From assembly GCA_965370965.1 (NCBI GenBank), contig CBDUWQ010000003.1, positions 1 through 52,878 of the forward strand: a stretch of DNA of 52,878 nt, in the 5' to 3' direction. Each line of letters starts with the position of its first letter. Position 1 is the first letter of the stretch. Below, one piece after another: positions 23,569 through 32,852 of this stretch. The position numbers and the translations under genes were made by a program. The notes under the pieces were generated by a model. That model did no database searches. It worked only from the letters and a program-made list of their open reading frames with translations, and was not told the DNA's origin. The stretch comes from GH45 sp965370965 (GTDB taxonomy: Bacteria; Bacteroidota; Bacteroidia; Bacteroidales; SZUA-534).

Positions 23569-25983
23569 ATGCGTATTAACAGTAAAATAGCAGTTACAGT
23601 ATTAGTCCTTTTGTGGGCAACTGCCTATAATGCTTTATCGCAAAATAATTATGCCTTGTTTAAAAAATTATCAGAAACCGATACACCATATGAACGTTTA
23701 ATTATTTATAATTTATTGGGTAATAATTTAAAACACGCCTACCCCGATAGCGCAATGGGGTTTTATAAAAAAAGTCTTAAAATTTCTATTGCTGAAGGCA
23801 ACAATATTTTAAAAGCTAACACTATTGGATTAATAGGTAGCGTATGGGCTGTAAAAAACAGGTACGACTCGGCATATTACTATATTAACAGGAGCATTAA
23901 ATTAAATAAAAAAATAAAAAATGAGAGTGGGGTGGCCTTGGCATTAAATAGCCTTGGTTTAGTTGAATTACAAAAAGAAAATCGTGTAAAAGCAAAAAAA
24001 CAGTTTTTATTGGCTACTAACATGAGTTTAAAGCTGAACGATTCGGTTTTAATCTCACTGTCATATAATAATTTGGGGTTGCTTTATAAAAGAAATCATA
24101 ATTATGACAGTGCCCTGTATTATTATCATGAGTCGTTAAAAATAAGAGAACGATTGGGTGACAGTTGGGGTATTGGTTCAACAACTAATAATATTGCCAT
24201 TATTTATGAAAAAATAAGCAATTTTGAATTAGCACTGAAATACTTGAGAAGGTCGCTGATAATTAGGCAACAAAACGAAAATATTTATGGTGAGGCTGTT
24301 GTTAATATTAATTATGGTTTGGTTTATGAAAGCCGGGGTGAATTGAGTTTGGCTTTAAAGCACTATAAAAAATCGCTTGTGGTTATGACAAAGCTAAACA
24401 AATCCTCAAAAATAGCTTTATTACACAATAATATAGGATCGGTTTATGTAAATCTTAAAAATTTTAAATCTGGGTTTGAGCATCTGCAAAAGGGTCTTAT
24501 AATAAATAAGGAACTGGGAGACATTAGCGGGCAGATAAATAGTATTCTTGAACTTGCTGAATTTTTTGAGAAATTAAAAATATACCAAAATGCAATTAAC
24601 CATTATCAGGAAGCTCTTGCCTTATCAAAATACATTGATGATATTGCTTTAAACTCGGTTATTTATGAGGGGCTTTATAATTCATATGAACTGTTTAGTC
24701 GTTTTGACAGTGCCTTGCTTTATTACAAAAAATATGCAATGCTTAATGATAGTATTTTTAATACTTACAGCAAACGTAATATTGAAAAACTTGAAATAGA
24801 GTACCAATCGTTAAAAAAGGAGAAACAGAACCAAGACTTAATAAGACAGAACCAAATAAAAGAGGAAAACCTAAAAAGATTGTTGCTTGTGGGGGCTATG
24901 CTATTAGTAGTTTTAGCATCTATTATAGTATTTGGGTTCTTTTTTGTAAAAAGTAAAAATAAACTGGAAAAAACCTATCAATTGGTATTAGACCAACGCA
25001 ACAGCATACAAACGCAGAGCTATGAGTTAAATAGTGCATATAAAAAATTGCAGGAATTTTCGACTTTTAAAGAGCAATTGACCAATATGATTGTGCATGA
25101 TTTGAAGAACCCCCTAAATACAATATTAAATGTTGCACAAATTAATAGCTATCCCGATAAGGAGAAAGTGATATTTCAATCGGGCAAGCAAATGCTGAAC
25201 CTTGTAATGAATATTCTTGATGTTTATAAGTATGAAGGAAAATCGTTTATGCCCGAGTGTAAAGAACAGTTTGTTAATGCATTGATTTACAAGATTAAAG
25301 CCGATATGAGCTTTGTGCTTTCGGAGAAAAGCATTAAAATAAAAACCGAATTGGATTATGACTATAAAGTAAATATTGATAGCGAATCTTTTGAGCGGAT
25401 TATTGTAAACTTATTAACAAATGCCATAAAATTCAGCGACCAAGGCAGTATGATAATAATAAGTACCGAGCCGATAAAAAACAATAGGTTTAGGCTACAT
25501 GTAATTGATAAAGGCGTAGGTATTGCAAGTAAAAACATTGACGAGATATTTATGAAGTTTGAACAACGCGAAAAACGTAAATTGGGTTATTCCGAGTCAA
25601 CAGGTATTGGACTTACCTATTGTAAAATGGCTATTGAGGCTCAAGGTGGTAACATTGGTGTTACATCGGAGGTTGGGAAAGGCTCAGATTTTTATATTGA
25701 GCTGAATTATTTAGAAACAAAAACATCTGACATTGTTGAAGATGACGACAAGGAGAATTACCTTCTTTTATCTCGCGAAAACAGGAATATTTTACAACCC
25801 CACATAAAAATACTTCAAAAAAAGGATATTTTTGAAGTAACAGAAATAAGGAATATACTAAAACTGATAAATAGGGAGAACAAAGAGCTACAGGAATTTT
25901 GCAGCCAGATTGAGGGCAGCGTTTTAAACTGCAATCAACAAATGTTTAACGAGTTAATTGAGCTGGCATTAGGTAAAATCTAA
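23569..25983 (+). CDS. TPR-containing membrane sensor histidine kinase
   Basis: 804 residues from the ATG at 23569, whose first 25 residues (MRINSKIAVTVLVLLWATAY then NALSQ) are a good signal peptide. An earlier in-frame TTG at 23536 would overlap hldA and spoil it. Residues about 30-390 form tandem tetratricopeptide repeats (for example LSYNNLGLLYKRNHNYDSALYY), presumably periplasmic. A coiled coil and one membrane helix follow (about 438-460). The HisKA domain has His510 in MIVHDLKNPLN, and the ATPase has LLTNAIKF (N box), DKGVGI and STGIGLTYCK. About 80 charged residues follow. The next gene, its likely response regulator, begins 6 bases later. Periplasmic TPR kinases are common in this phylum; the signal sensed is unknown. 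Confidence 0.93.
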   Translation: MRINSKIAVTVLVLLWATAYNALSQNNYALFKKLSETDTPYERLIIYNLLGNNLKHAYPDSAMGFYKKSLKISIAEGNNILKANTIGLIGSVWAVKNRYDSAYYYINRSIKLNKKIKNESGVALALNSLGLVELQKENRVKAKKQFLLATNMSLKLNDSVLISLSYNNLGLLYKRNHNYDSALYYYHESLKIRERLGDSWGIGSTTNNIAIIYEKISNFELALKYLRRSLIIRQQNENIYGEAVVNINYGLVYESRGELSLALKHYKKSLVVMTKLNKSSKIALLHNNIGSVYVNLKNFKSGFEHLQKGLIINKELGDISGQINSILELAEFFEKLKIYQNAINHYQEALALSKYIDDIALNSVIYEGLYNSYELFSRFDSALLYYKKYAMLNDSIFNTYSKRNIEKLEIEYQSLKKEKQNQDLIRQNQIKEENLKRLLLVGAMLLVVLASIIVFGFFFVKSKNKLEKTYQLVLDQRNSIQTQSYELNSAYKKLQEFSTFKEQLTNMIVHDLKNPLNTILNVAQINSYPDKEKVIFQSGKQMLNLVMNILDVYKYEGKSFMPECKEQFVNALIYKIKADMSFVLSEKSIKIKTELDYDYKVNIDSESFERIIVNLLTNAIKFSDQGSMIIISTEPIKNNRFRLHVIDKGVGIASKNIDEIFMKFEQREKRKLGYSESTGIGLTYCKMAIEAQGGNIGVTSEVGKGSDFYIELNYLETKTSDIVEDDDKENYLLLSRENRNILQPHIKILQKKDIFEVTEIRNILKLINRENKELQEFCSQIEGSVLNCNQQMFNELIELALGKI

Positions 25984-25989
25984 AAATTT

Positions 25990-26829
25990 ATGGAACAACG
26001 GTACAAGGTTTTTATTATAGATGATGATATAGATAATTTAAAGACTTTTATATCAATTTTTGAACAGTATTGTCCGCAATATGATATTTTTCAGACAAAT
26101 AACCCTAAAAATGCTGTTGAAATAGCATCAAAAGTACATCCTAACTTAATTGTTACCGATTGGGATATGCCCCATTTAACCGGCATTGATGTAATTAAAC
26201 AAATTAAAAACAAAAAAGAAACAAAGGATATTCCTATTATTATGGCAACGGGAGTACATATTACATCAACCGATTTGCAGTTGGCATTACATGCGGGGGC
26301 AATTGATTTTATTAGAAAACCTATTGACCCAATTGAACTTGTTGCACGTACCCATTCGGCTTTAATGGTTTTTGAGTTCCAAAAACAGGTAATTGAGGCT
26401 AAAGACCAAGAATTGACCGAAAGCTCACTTTATCTTGTAAAAAGCAATAAATTTAATGTTGACATAACTAAAAAACTACGTGAGTTGAGCACTATGATTG
26501 ACACAAAAAACGGAGATGCAATAAACCGGTTAAACCAAGCAATTAAAGAGTTTAATAACCGAATAAAGGAAGATGGCTGGTATAGGTTTAACCTGTCGTT
26601 TGACAAAGTACATAAAGGATTTAATAAGCAGTTGTTAGCCACATACCCCGAATTAACTGCCGGAGAGTTAAAACTGTGTGCATTTATTAGGTTAGGCATG
26701 AATAATAAAGATATTGCCTCGGTATTAAACCAAAGCCCCGATAGTGTAAAAGTATCGAGGTCGCGCCTTCGTAAAAAATTGTGTATTGAGCAATCGCAAA
26801 ACTTGGAGGCATTTATTTCAGGTTTTTAA
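25990..26829 (+). CDS. Response regulator with LuxR-like helix-turn-helix
   Basis: 279 residues. A receiver domain (1-125) has acidic residues DDD near the N-terminus, phospho-acceptor Asp57 (VTDWDMP) and the conserved Lys in FIRKPIDP. A long helical linker (about 130-210) is followed by a C-terminal helix-turn-helix (about 215-279): ELTAGELKLCAFIRLGMNNKDIASVL then SPDSVKVSRSRLRKKL. That arrangement resembles the LuxR/GerE type and the C-terminal domain used with Bacteroidota TPR kinases. It starts 6 bases after the kinase stop and should be its DNA-binding partner. Confidence 0.92.
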   Translation: MEQRYKVFIIDDDIDNLKTFISIFEQYCPQYDIFQTNNPKNAVEIASKVHPNLIVTDWDMPHLTGIDVIKQIKNKKETKDIPIIMATGVHITSTDLQLALHAGAIDFIRKPIDPIELVARTHSALMVFEFQKQVIEAKDQELTESSLYLVKSNKFNVDITKKLRELSTMIDTKNGDAINRLNQAIKEFNNRIKEDGWYRFNLSFDKVHKGFNKQLLATYPELTAGELKLCAFIRLGMNNKDIASVLNQSPDSVKVSRSRLRKKLCIEQSQNLEAFISGF

Positions 26830-26912
26830 TTTTTATGGACAATTTATGAAACAAAAGTTTAAAAATATAGTAAAAGGATTATATATATAAATTTAATAAA
26901 AAAGGCATAAAG

Positions 26913-27299
26913 ATGATGGAACCCTACATTGTTGAAAAAACCAAAAAAACGCCCTATATATCTTTTGACCAGTCAATTGGGAAACTTGAAATTATAGGTT
27001 ATTCATTACCATCTGATTCGTATGAATTTTACAAACAACTATTTCAGTTAGTTGATGATTACATTGCACATCCTCAGGAAATTACCGAAATCATTTTTCG
27101 GATTGAGTATTTTAATACCAGTTCATCAAAAGTTATTCTTCACCTGATTTCAAAATTTGAGGTGCTTATATCTATGGAGAAACAGGTATCTGTTACTTGG
27201 TATGTTGAAGAAGAAGATGTGGACATGAATGAAGCCGGGAAAACCTACCAAGCCAGCACAAATTTATCAATTACAATTGTTCCGATTGATGAGGAATAG
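26913..27299 (+). CDS. SiaC-family regulatory phosphoprotein (DUF1987)
   Basis: 128 residues. Diagnostic pattern: SLPSDSYEFY near residue 32, then IEYFNTSSSKVILHLISKFE (64-83) and VTWYVEEEDVDMNEAGKTYQ. In Pseudomonas SiaC a threonine in the FNTSSSK loop is phosphorylated by SiaB and dephosphorylated by SiaA, and the unphosphorylated form activates the diguanylate cyclase SiaD. Thr69 is the likely equivalent here. No siaA, siaB or siaD lies nearby. Instead it follows a sensor kinase and response regulator by 83 bases on the same strand, which suggests a different or rewired circuit. Function in this organism is inferred only from the family. Confidence 0.85.
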   Translation: MMEPYIVEKTKKTPYISFDQSIGKLEIIGYSLPSDSYEFYKQLFQLVDDYIAHPQEITEIIFRIEYFNTSSSKVILHLISKFEVLISMEKQVSVTWYVEEEDVDMNEAGKTYQASTNLSITIVPIDEE

Positions 27300-27497
27300 A
27301 TAACTTTTATTACCATACTAATTACACAGACCAACTTAGTGCTTGTTAAGAATTAACCTTTACATTTTAACTTGTTCTTTTACCTATTTTTAGCGTTATA
27401 AAAGTTTTAAATAAACTGTGGCTATTCGCAACTTTTATGCCTTAAAAAAAATAACTTTGTTTATTCTGAAAACCTTATTACTTAACATCATCAAAAA

Positions 27498-27712
27498 TGT
27501 TAACCTTTTGCTAACTTCTAATTTTAACATTGTTGAAACCCCTACGTAACATTTTATATAAGATTAGTAACTAAATTATTTACATTAATAATATAGCTAA
27601 AAGATAGTGTTAGTAGTAGTATAAATCAGTTTTTAAGTTTCAAAGTTCGTTCGTTTAAGCTCTATGCTTAGTTAAAGGTTAGAGTTATCTCCCCGATGCT
27701 CTATCCTTTTTA
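27498..27712 (+). ncRNA. Possible small RNA unit 1 (shared upstream motif plus terminator)
   Basis: Begins with TGTTAACCTTTTGCTAAC, identical to the start of unit 2. It ends with the hairpin AAAGGTTAGAG / CTCTATCCTTT (27674-27709) followed by further T. A TTAGTAGTAGTA stretch near 27608 recurs in unit 2. Transcription is not shown. Confidence 0.4.
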
Positions 27713-27721
27713 CTAAAAAAC

Positions 27722-27886
27722 TGTTAACCTTTTGCTAACCAATAAAAGTTAATAGTATTTATTTTTTAGTGTAAATTTGTTTTAGAAAGTTTGAAAGTAG
27801 TAGTAGTTAATAAATAAGTAGAGTAGGTTTTTTTATATTTGGGCTAAGTTCAGCATAGGCTAAAGGTTTTTTAATCTTTAGCCTTT
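27722..27886 (+). ncRNA. Possible small RNA unit 2 (shared upstream motif plus terminator)
   Basis: Starts with the same 18 bases as unit 1 (27722-27739). A -7-like box TAAATTTG lies at 27772-27779, then a GTAGTAGTAGTT stretch, then a hairpin with a perfect 9-bp stem AGGCTAAAG / CTTTAGCCT (27857-27884) followed by TTTCTGATTTTT. This would give a transcript of about 100 bases. Confidence 0.45.
27857..27886 (+). terminator. Rho-independent-like terminator of sRNA unit 2
   Basis: Perfect 9-bp stem with an 10-base T-rich loop and a T-rich tail. It works as a terminator for the plus strand only. Confidence 0.65.
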
Positions 27887-27997
27887 CTGATTTTTAACCT
27901 AAAATGAGGGATTGTATGTAAAGAAAATTGACAATGCTTTTAAAAGTTTAAAATCGCTTAATTTAAGTTTAAGATATAATTATTTATTACAAAGCTA

Positions 27998-28711
27998 TTA
28001 TTCATATAAATCCTCTTTAGGCGTATAGCCCTTTTTTGTATCTCTTAATTCTTGAGGAATAATATGCCAGATAATTCCAAATGTACCTCCTATTTCCTTC
28101 AGTCTGCTGGCTTGAATACCGTTTGGTCTATCAACAAAAATATCACTTCCCCCTGCAATTTGTATATCGTAGCGGGCATCAATGTAAATACCAAACCGGT
28201 TTGTAATGTTATATCTAATACCCAGTCCTGCTTTTATTCCAAAATCAAAATTCTTTATCTCTTGTTCATAATGTTTGTACAGATGATATTCATTCCATAT
28301 ATGCGAAAAATTTGCCGAATCGGTTGATTCGCTGAGTTTCCAGCCAAAGTAAGGACCTGCAAAAATCAATAATCTGACTTTGCCATAGCCAATCTCCCAA
28401 TGGCTAAAAAAAGGAATTTCTAAATAATTAATTGTTCGCTTAAAATATGAACCCTGTACTGTGGAGTCTTGTTCTTGCCAGCCTTTTTTTGCATAATTAA
28501 TCTCCATTTGCAGGGCGGCATTATTTTTATTATTAAACACTACAACCAACCCTGTATTAGGTAGCAAGTATGATGTTTGGTATTTTTCAATTGACGGTGG
28601 CTCAAGGTAAACGCCATGCGCACCATATCCTTGACGTACCCCTACCGAAAACTGAGCTTTTAAACCCAATGATAATATTGATAGTATAATAAACAGAAAT
28701 ACTTTATACAT
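27998..28711 (-). CDS. Outer-membrane beta-barrel protein (porin-family type)
   Basis: 237 residues with a signal peptide (MYKVFLFIILSILSLGLKAQ). The mature chain begins FSVGVRQGYGAHG and has alternating strands: TGLVVVFNNKNNAALQMEINYAKKGWQE, YLEIPFFSHWEIG, LLIFAGPYFGWKLSES, FDFGIKAGLGIRYNI, FGIYIDARYDIQ. The YLEIP and FGIKAGLG motifs are typical of the Bacteroidota outer-membrane beta-barrel (PF13568-like) proteins. An internal DTKKGYTPKEDLYE tail is not barrel-like. Function unknown; single gene, divergent from the phosphorylase upstream. Confidence 0.85.
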   Translation of the reverse strand: MYKVFLFIILSILSLGLKAQFSVGVRQGYGAHGVYLEPPSIEKYQTSYLLPNTGLVVVFNNKNNAALQMEINYAKKGWQEQDSTVQGSYFKRTINYLEIPFFSHWEIGYGKVRLLIFAGPYFGWKLSESTDSANFSHIWNEYHLYKHYEQEIKNFDFGIKAGLGIRYNITNRFGIYIDARYDIQIAGGSDIFVDRPNGIQASRLKEIGGTFGIIWHIIPQELRDTKKGYTPKEDLYE

Positions 28712-28839
28712 CGCCTAAAAATAAGGCTCAAAGCTAATTAATTTCTTTATAATTTAAACAAATATTACCTTGCTTAATATATGATAATAATTTCTAACTT
28801 AGTAAGCTAATAATTAATAACAGATTAAATTAATAAGTA

Positions 28840-29655
28840 ATGATTGAAAAATTTAAAAATACAGCAAATTTTATACTTGAAGGGTTGAATTATAAGCCAG
28901 AGGTTGGGATAGTACTTGGAAGCGGTTTAGGTGGTTTAGGTGAAAAAATTGAAGCTGATAAAATTATACCATATAAGGATATACCCGATTTTCCGGTTTC
29001 AACCGTTGAAGGTCACAAAGGAAGGTTGATAATTGGTACGCTGGGTTGTAAAAAAATAGTTGCCATGCAGGGACGTTTTCATTATTATGAAGGCTATAGC
29101 ATGAATCAGGTAACTTTTCCCATTAGGGTATTAAATTACCTGGGAATAAAATACCTTTTTGTTTCAAATGCTGCCGGGGGTATGAACCCTGAATTTAATG
29201 TTGGCGATATAATGCTTATACGCGATCATATAAATCATTTTTCGGTTAATCCTTTGGTAGGTGCAAATAATAGTGAATTAGGGCCTCGATTTCCCGACAT
29301 GAGTAAAACTTACGATAGGGAGCTTATAGTAAAAGCAAAAGAGATTGCCAAAAAGCACGATATACCTTTGCAAGAAGGTGTTTATATTGGCAGTGGCGGA
29401 CCAACATTAGAAACCCCTGCCGAGTATAAAATGTTTAGAATATGGGGTGCCGATGCTACCGGTATGTCAACAGTACCTGAGGTAATTGTGGCTCACCATA
29501 TGGGCATAAAATGTTTTGGCATGTCGGTAATTACCAATACCGATAAACCTACCGTTGATATTGATGGAACTACCCACAGTGCTGTGCAAAGTGTAGCCGA
29601 ATCGGTTGAACCAAAAATGACATTATTGATTAAGGAATTATTATTATTGATTTAG
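28840..29655 (+). CDS. Purine nucleoside phosphorylase
   Basis: Cleaves purine nucleosides with phosphate to base and ribose-1-phosphate in purine salvage; cytoplasmic, trimeric class. 271 residues with the class I motifs: VLGSGLGGLG (phosphate loop), GRFHYYEGY, the VSNAAGGMNPEF segment with substrate contacts, GPTLETPAEY (Glu contacting the ribose/base) and VITNTDKP near residue 233. The Asn in ITNTD favours 6-oxopurines (guanosine, inosine). Together with guaD it supports active purine salvage. A bidirectional terminator follows at 29676-29717. Confidence 0.95.
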   Translation: MIEKFKNTANFILEGLNYKPEVGIVLGSGLGGLGEKIEADKIIPYKDIPDFPVSTVEGHKGRLIIGTLGCKKIVAMQGRFHYYEGYSMNQVTFPIRVLNYLGIKYLFVSNAAGGMNPEFNVGDIMLIRDHINHFSVNPLVGANNSELGPRFPDMSKTYDRELIVKAKEIAKKHDIPLQEGVYIGSGGPTLETPAEYKMFRIWGADATGMSTVPEVIVAHHMGIKCFGMSVITNTDKPTVDIDGTTHSAVQSVAESVEPKMTLLIKELLLLI

Positions 29656-29675
29656 ATGAAATGGTATGAATCTAA

Positions 29676-29717
29676 AAATAAGAAAGACTCCCCAAAACTG
29701 AGGAGCCTTTCTTATTT
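29676..29717. terminator. Bidirectional terminator between convergent genes
   Basis: AAATAAGAAAGACTCC pairs with GGAGCCTTTCTTATTT (15 of 16 pairs) around a 10-base loop. It has A- and T-rich flanks, so it can serve the phosphorylase and the T9SS gene. Confidence 0.85.
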
Positions 29718-29730
29718 AATATAATGTATC

Positions 29731-31269
29731 TTATTGAATCATTACTTTTCTTTTTATCTGCTTTTCATTTGCTGAAATTACCATCATATAATTTCCTGAT
29801 GGTAAATCGCTAATATCAATAGTTGTGTAGTTGGAATTAATTTCAATGTTTTTTACCATTGCACCTGTTATACTATATAACTTAAGAGTTCCTGCTCCCA
29901 TGGTTCCACCCATCATTACATTAAATTCATTAATTGCAGGGTTTGGCCCCACTCTTAAATCATTTTCATTTAAATATGAAACTGAAACCGCACTAAATAC
30001 CTCAAAAGCTCCATTATAATCGGTCTGCTTTAAACGATAATATGAAACGCCATTAACCGGATTATTGTCAGTATATGAATAGTTTATACTTATATAAGAA
30101 TTACCTGCTCCTAAAACGATTCCAACTGTTTCATAGTTTATTCCATCTGTTGAACGTTCTATAGTAAAGTAGTCATTATTTTCTTCGGAGGCAGTTTGCC
30201 AGCTTATTGTAACATTGTTGTCGTTGTGATAAGCATTGAAATAGGTTAGTTCAATGGGGAGAATTTGACCCGTTCCACTATCATTTATAGCTGGGTCAAC
30301 ATCACCACCTACTATAACAGGACCATCTCCTAAAATTTTAGCATCGCCAATTAAATCACCAGTAATATCTAATGTACCTGGTAATGTTACTGTAATTGTA
30401 GCTCCCGTGCCAGTATCAAAACTTCCATCAACAGTCATATCACCTTCAATATTTAGTGTTCCATCAGCTCCTAGGTTTAAATTACCAGTAATATCTAACG
30501 CTCCCCCATCAGCAATTGTAAATGTAGCATCATCTTCAACGGTAACATTTCCATTAATAGTCATTGTTCCCGATATATTTAAGCTGCTTCCATCTCTTGC
30601 ATCTAGACCTGATTCAATTATAAAAGTAGCATCAGGATCAACAATAATGTCTAAATCATCTTTTGTTATAAATTGCCCTTTAACAATTAAGGTAGCTCCA
30701 GAAAGAATGCTTATACTTCCTTTTTGTACTGGTTCCAAATCACCATAAATAATTACTGTAGTAGAAGAACTGGTAGCGGTATAAGATTTATTACCAGCCA
30801 AAAAGGCATTTAAATAGTTTGCACTAGCAGCGTCTGTATCATTACTGAGGGTGGCATCTGAAAATGTGGTTGTTGCAGGATCTATCCCAGAAACAGATGA
30901 TACTGCTGTTCCAGCTCTTGGGGTGCCCTCATTGTCTACAGGCGTAACTTCAAAATAAATTGTATACGCCGGGTCATTAATATCAGCTGCTTGTATAGTA
31001 TATCTTATTCCTGTTTCTCCAGCAATTTCTTCTCCAGCTTCAGAACCATCTCCATCTATGTCTCTATACCATATATAGGTACTTACTCCTTCTGAATCTC
31101 CATCAGCATCAGTAAAGTCATAAAATCCGGTAAGCGTGGTTGCATCACCAGCATTAAATAAAGCCTCGCCAAGAATTGATACATTACTAGCAACTGGGGC
31201 AGTTTGAGAAAAACCCAACATTGAAACTGCTAATAATCCAACTAATGTTTTTAATTTAAGTGTTTTCAT
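29731..31269 (-). CDS. Secreted protein with T9SS type A C-terminal sorting domain
   Basis: 512 residues. A signal peptide (MKTLKLKTLVGLLAVSMLGF) is followed by an Ig-like domain of the TYIWYRDIDGDG type (about 40-130). Residues about 170-310 are a run of short Gly/Asp/Thr-rich repeats such as TLNIEGDMTVDGSF and LDITGNLNL, suggesting a beta-solenoid stalk. A fibronectin-like module (ISWQTASEENNDYFTIERS then YYRLKQTDY) precedes the C-terminal sorting domain of about 75 residues, which starts LRVGPNPA and ends KIKRK-type with KRKVMIQ. That domain directs export by the type IX system and usually surface attachment. Likely an adhesin or surface-layer component; the ligand is unknown. Confidence 0.9.
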   Translation of the reverse strand: MKTLKLKTLVGLLAVSMLGFSQTAPVASNVSILGEALFNAGDATTLTGFYDFTDADGDSEGVSTYIWYRDIDGDGSEAGEEIAGETGIRYTIQAADINDPAYTIYFEVTPVDNEGTPRAGTAVSSVSGIDPATTTFSDATLSNDTDAASANYLNAFLAGNKSYTATSSSTTVIIYGDLEPVQKGSISILSGATLIVKGQFITKDDLDIIVDPDATFIIESGLDARDGSSLNISGTMTINGNVTVEDDATFTIADGGALDITGNLNLGADGTLNIEGDMTVDGSFDTGTGATITVTLPGTLDITGDLIGDAKILGDGPVIVGGDVDPAINDSGTGQILPIELTYFNAYHNDNNVTISWQTASEENNDYFTIERSTDGINYETVGIVLGAGNSYISINYSYTDNNPVNGVSYYRLKQTDYNGAFEVFSAVSVSYLNENDLRVGPNPAINEFNVMMGGTMGAGTLKLYSITGAMVKNIEINSNYTTIDISDLPSGNYMMVISANEKQIKRKVMIQ

Positions 31270-31661
31270 GACATTGTTTTTTATAATGTATACCTCAAAT
31301 TTAAAATTATGTTACTTCTCTTTGACAAACAATCATAATGCGTTGATAAAAAGCTATTTATTTCATAATAATAGTAAAAAAATAAAAGTTTGCAAATATG
31401 AGGCAAATTTATAATTTATTTGTGCGAAACAGATCATGAAAAAGAATTATTTGAAAGGGGTGCGACAAAATTTCCCCATCTCTTTCAGGCACTTCCCCAA
31501 GGGGAAGATTAACTCCGAGACAGCAATAAAAGTCCTCCCTTGAGGGAGGTGTCCGAAGGACGGAGGGAGAATTAAAAGTAAAAGGGGGTTTTGTCGTACA
31601 CCCATTTGAAACAACATAGAGAGTCCTGCCAAAAATATAATAGATGTGTCCTTAAGAGTCA
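31270..31661. repeat. Intergenic region with dispersed repeats
   Basis: 392 bases without a credible gene. A CTTCCCC..GGGGAAG unit at 31475-31507 (preceded by CTTTCAGGCA) is followed by a second GC-rich unit at 31532-31567 with TCCTCCCT / AGGGAGG arms. An apparent ORF across them is a by-product of the repeat. Confidence 0.65.
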
Positions 31662-32852
31662 CTATTTTAACACGCCCAACTCTTCACCAATTTTTGTAAA
31701 TGCTTCAATAGCTTTATCTAAATGTGCTTTAGTATGTGCAGCCGATAGCTGAACCCTTATTCGTGCCTGTCCGTTCGGTACAACCGGAAAATAGAATTCT
31801 ATTACATAAATCCCCTCATCAAGCAGTTTTGCAGCAAATTGTTGTGATAGTTTGGCATCATACAGCATTACTGCACAAATGGCACTTTGTGTGGGTTTAA
31901 TATAAAAACCTGCATTTGTCATTTTTTGCATAAAGTAGTCGGTATTTTCATGCAATTTGTCTTGCAGCTCATTTGTTTCGCTCATCATTTTAATCATTTG
32001 AATACCGGCTGCGGCAACTAATGGTGGTAATGAGTTTGAGAAAAGGTATGGGCGCGACCGTTGGCGCAGCATATCTATAATTTCTTTTTTGCCTGTTGTA
32101 AAACCGCCAATGGCGCCGCCAAATGCTTTTCCTAAAGTGCCGGTAATAATTTCGGCTTTGCCTCTTATATCAAAAAGCTCGGTTACACCCCTGCCGGTTT
32201 TACCTACAACTCCTGCCGAATGCGATTCGTCAATCATTATCATTGCATTGTATTTTTCAGCCAATTCAAGAATTTTATCCATTGGGGGGGTGTTGCCGTC
32301 CATTGAAAATACGCCATCGGTTACAATTAAACGAAAGCGTTGTGCCTGTGCCAATTTCAACTGATTTTCCAAATCATCCATGTCGGCATTTTTATAGCGG
32401 TAGCGCACGGCTTTACACAAACGTACCCCATCAATAATTGAGGCGTGGTTTAATGAGTCAGAGATAATAGCATCCTCTTTGCTTAAAAGTGGTTCAAAAA
32501 CCCCACTGTTGGCATCAAAAGCAGCAGCATATAAAATTGTATCTTTTGTACCAAAAAATTTAGCTATTTTTTGTTCAAGCTCTTTATGTATATCGGTTGT
32601 GCCGCAAATAAACCGTACCGATGACATACCATAGCCATGAGTATCTAACGCATTTTTTGCTGCATCAATTAATTGTGCATTGTTTGATAAGCCGAGGTAG
32701 TTATTGGCACAAAAGTTTAATACTTCTTTTCCTGAATTTAGCTTTATTTCAGGTCCTTGTGGAGAAACTATTACTTTTTCATTTTTATATAACCCAGCAT
32801 CAGCAATGCCAGCTAGTTTTTTGCGTAAGAATTCTTGAAAATAGTTATACAT
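31662..32852 (-). CDS. kbl: 2-amino-3-ketobutyrate CoA ligase (glycine C-acetyltransferase)
   Basis: PLP enzyme that splits 2-amino-3-ketobutyrate with CoA into glycine and acetyl-CoA, the second step of threonine breakdown. 396 residues, the standard length, with E. coli Kbl motifs throughout: NFCANNYLGLS, SVRFICGTTDIHKELE, SLNHASIIDGVRLCKA, VTDGVFSMDG, DESHSAGVVG and the PLP-lysine loop GTLGKAFGGA. It is divergent from tdh (33035) with a 182-base gap, so the pair forms the Tdh-Kbl route. Two further paralogues lie at 34331 and 38250. This one is the best candidate for the catabolic enzyme because of its neighbour. Confidence 0.92.
   Translation of the reverse strand: MYNYFQEFLRKKLAGIADAGLYKNEKVIVSPQGPEIKLNSGKEVLNFCANNYLGLSNNAQLIDAAKNALDTHGYGMSSVRFICGTTDIHKELEQKIAKFFGTKDTILYAAAFDANSGVFEPLLSKEDAIISDSLNHASIIDGVRLCKAVRYRYKNADMDDLENQLKLAQAQRFRLIVTDGVFSMDGNTPPMDKILELAEKYNAMIMIDESHSAGVVGKTGRGVTELFDIRGKAEIITGTLGKAFGGAIGGFTTGKKEIIDMLRQRSRPYLFSNSLPPLVAAAGIQMIKMMSETNELQDKLHENTDYFMQKMTNAGFYIKPTQSAICAVMLYDAKLSQQFAAKLLDEGIYVIEFYFPVVPNGQARIRVQLSAAHTKAHLDKAIEAFTKIGEELGVLK

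Larger units (their letters stand above)
27300..27997. other. 698-base region without protein genes; tandem sRNA-like units
   Basis: No ORF of coding character. It holds two copies of an 18-base motif (27498-27515 and 27722-27739), each followed by a rho-independent-like hairpin. The units are described separately. Confidence 0.6.

Noticed and set aside
31447..31662. Apparent 71-residue ORF on the minus strand
   Set aside because: It runs through GC-rich dispersed repeats with no signal of coding; it abuts the kbl stop.
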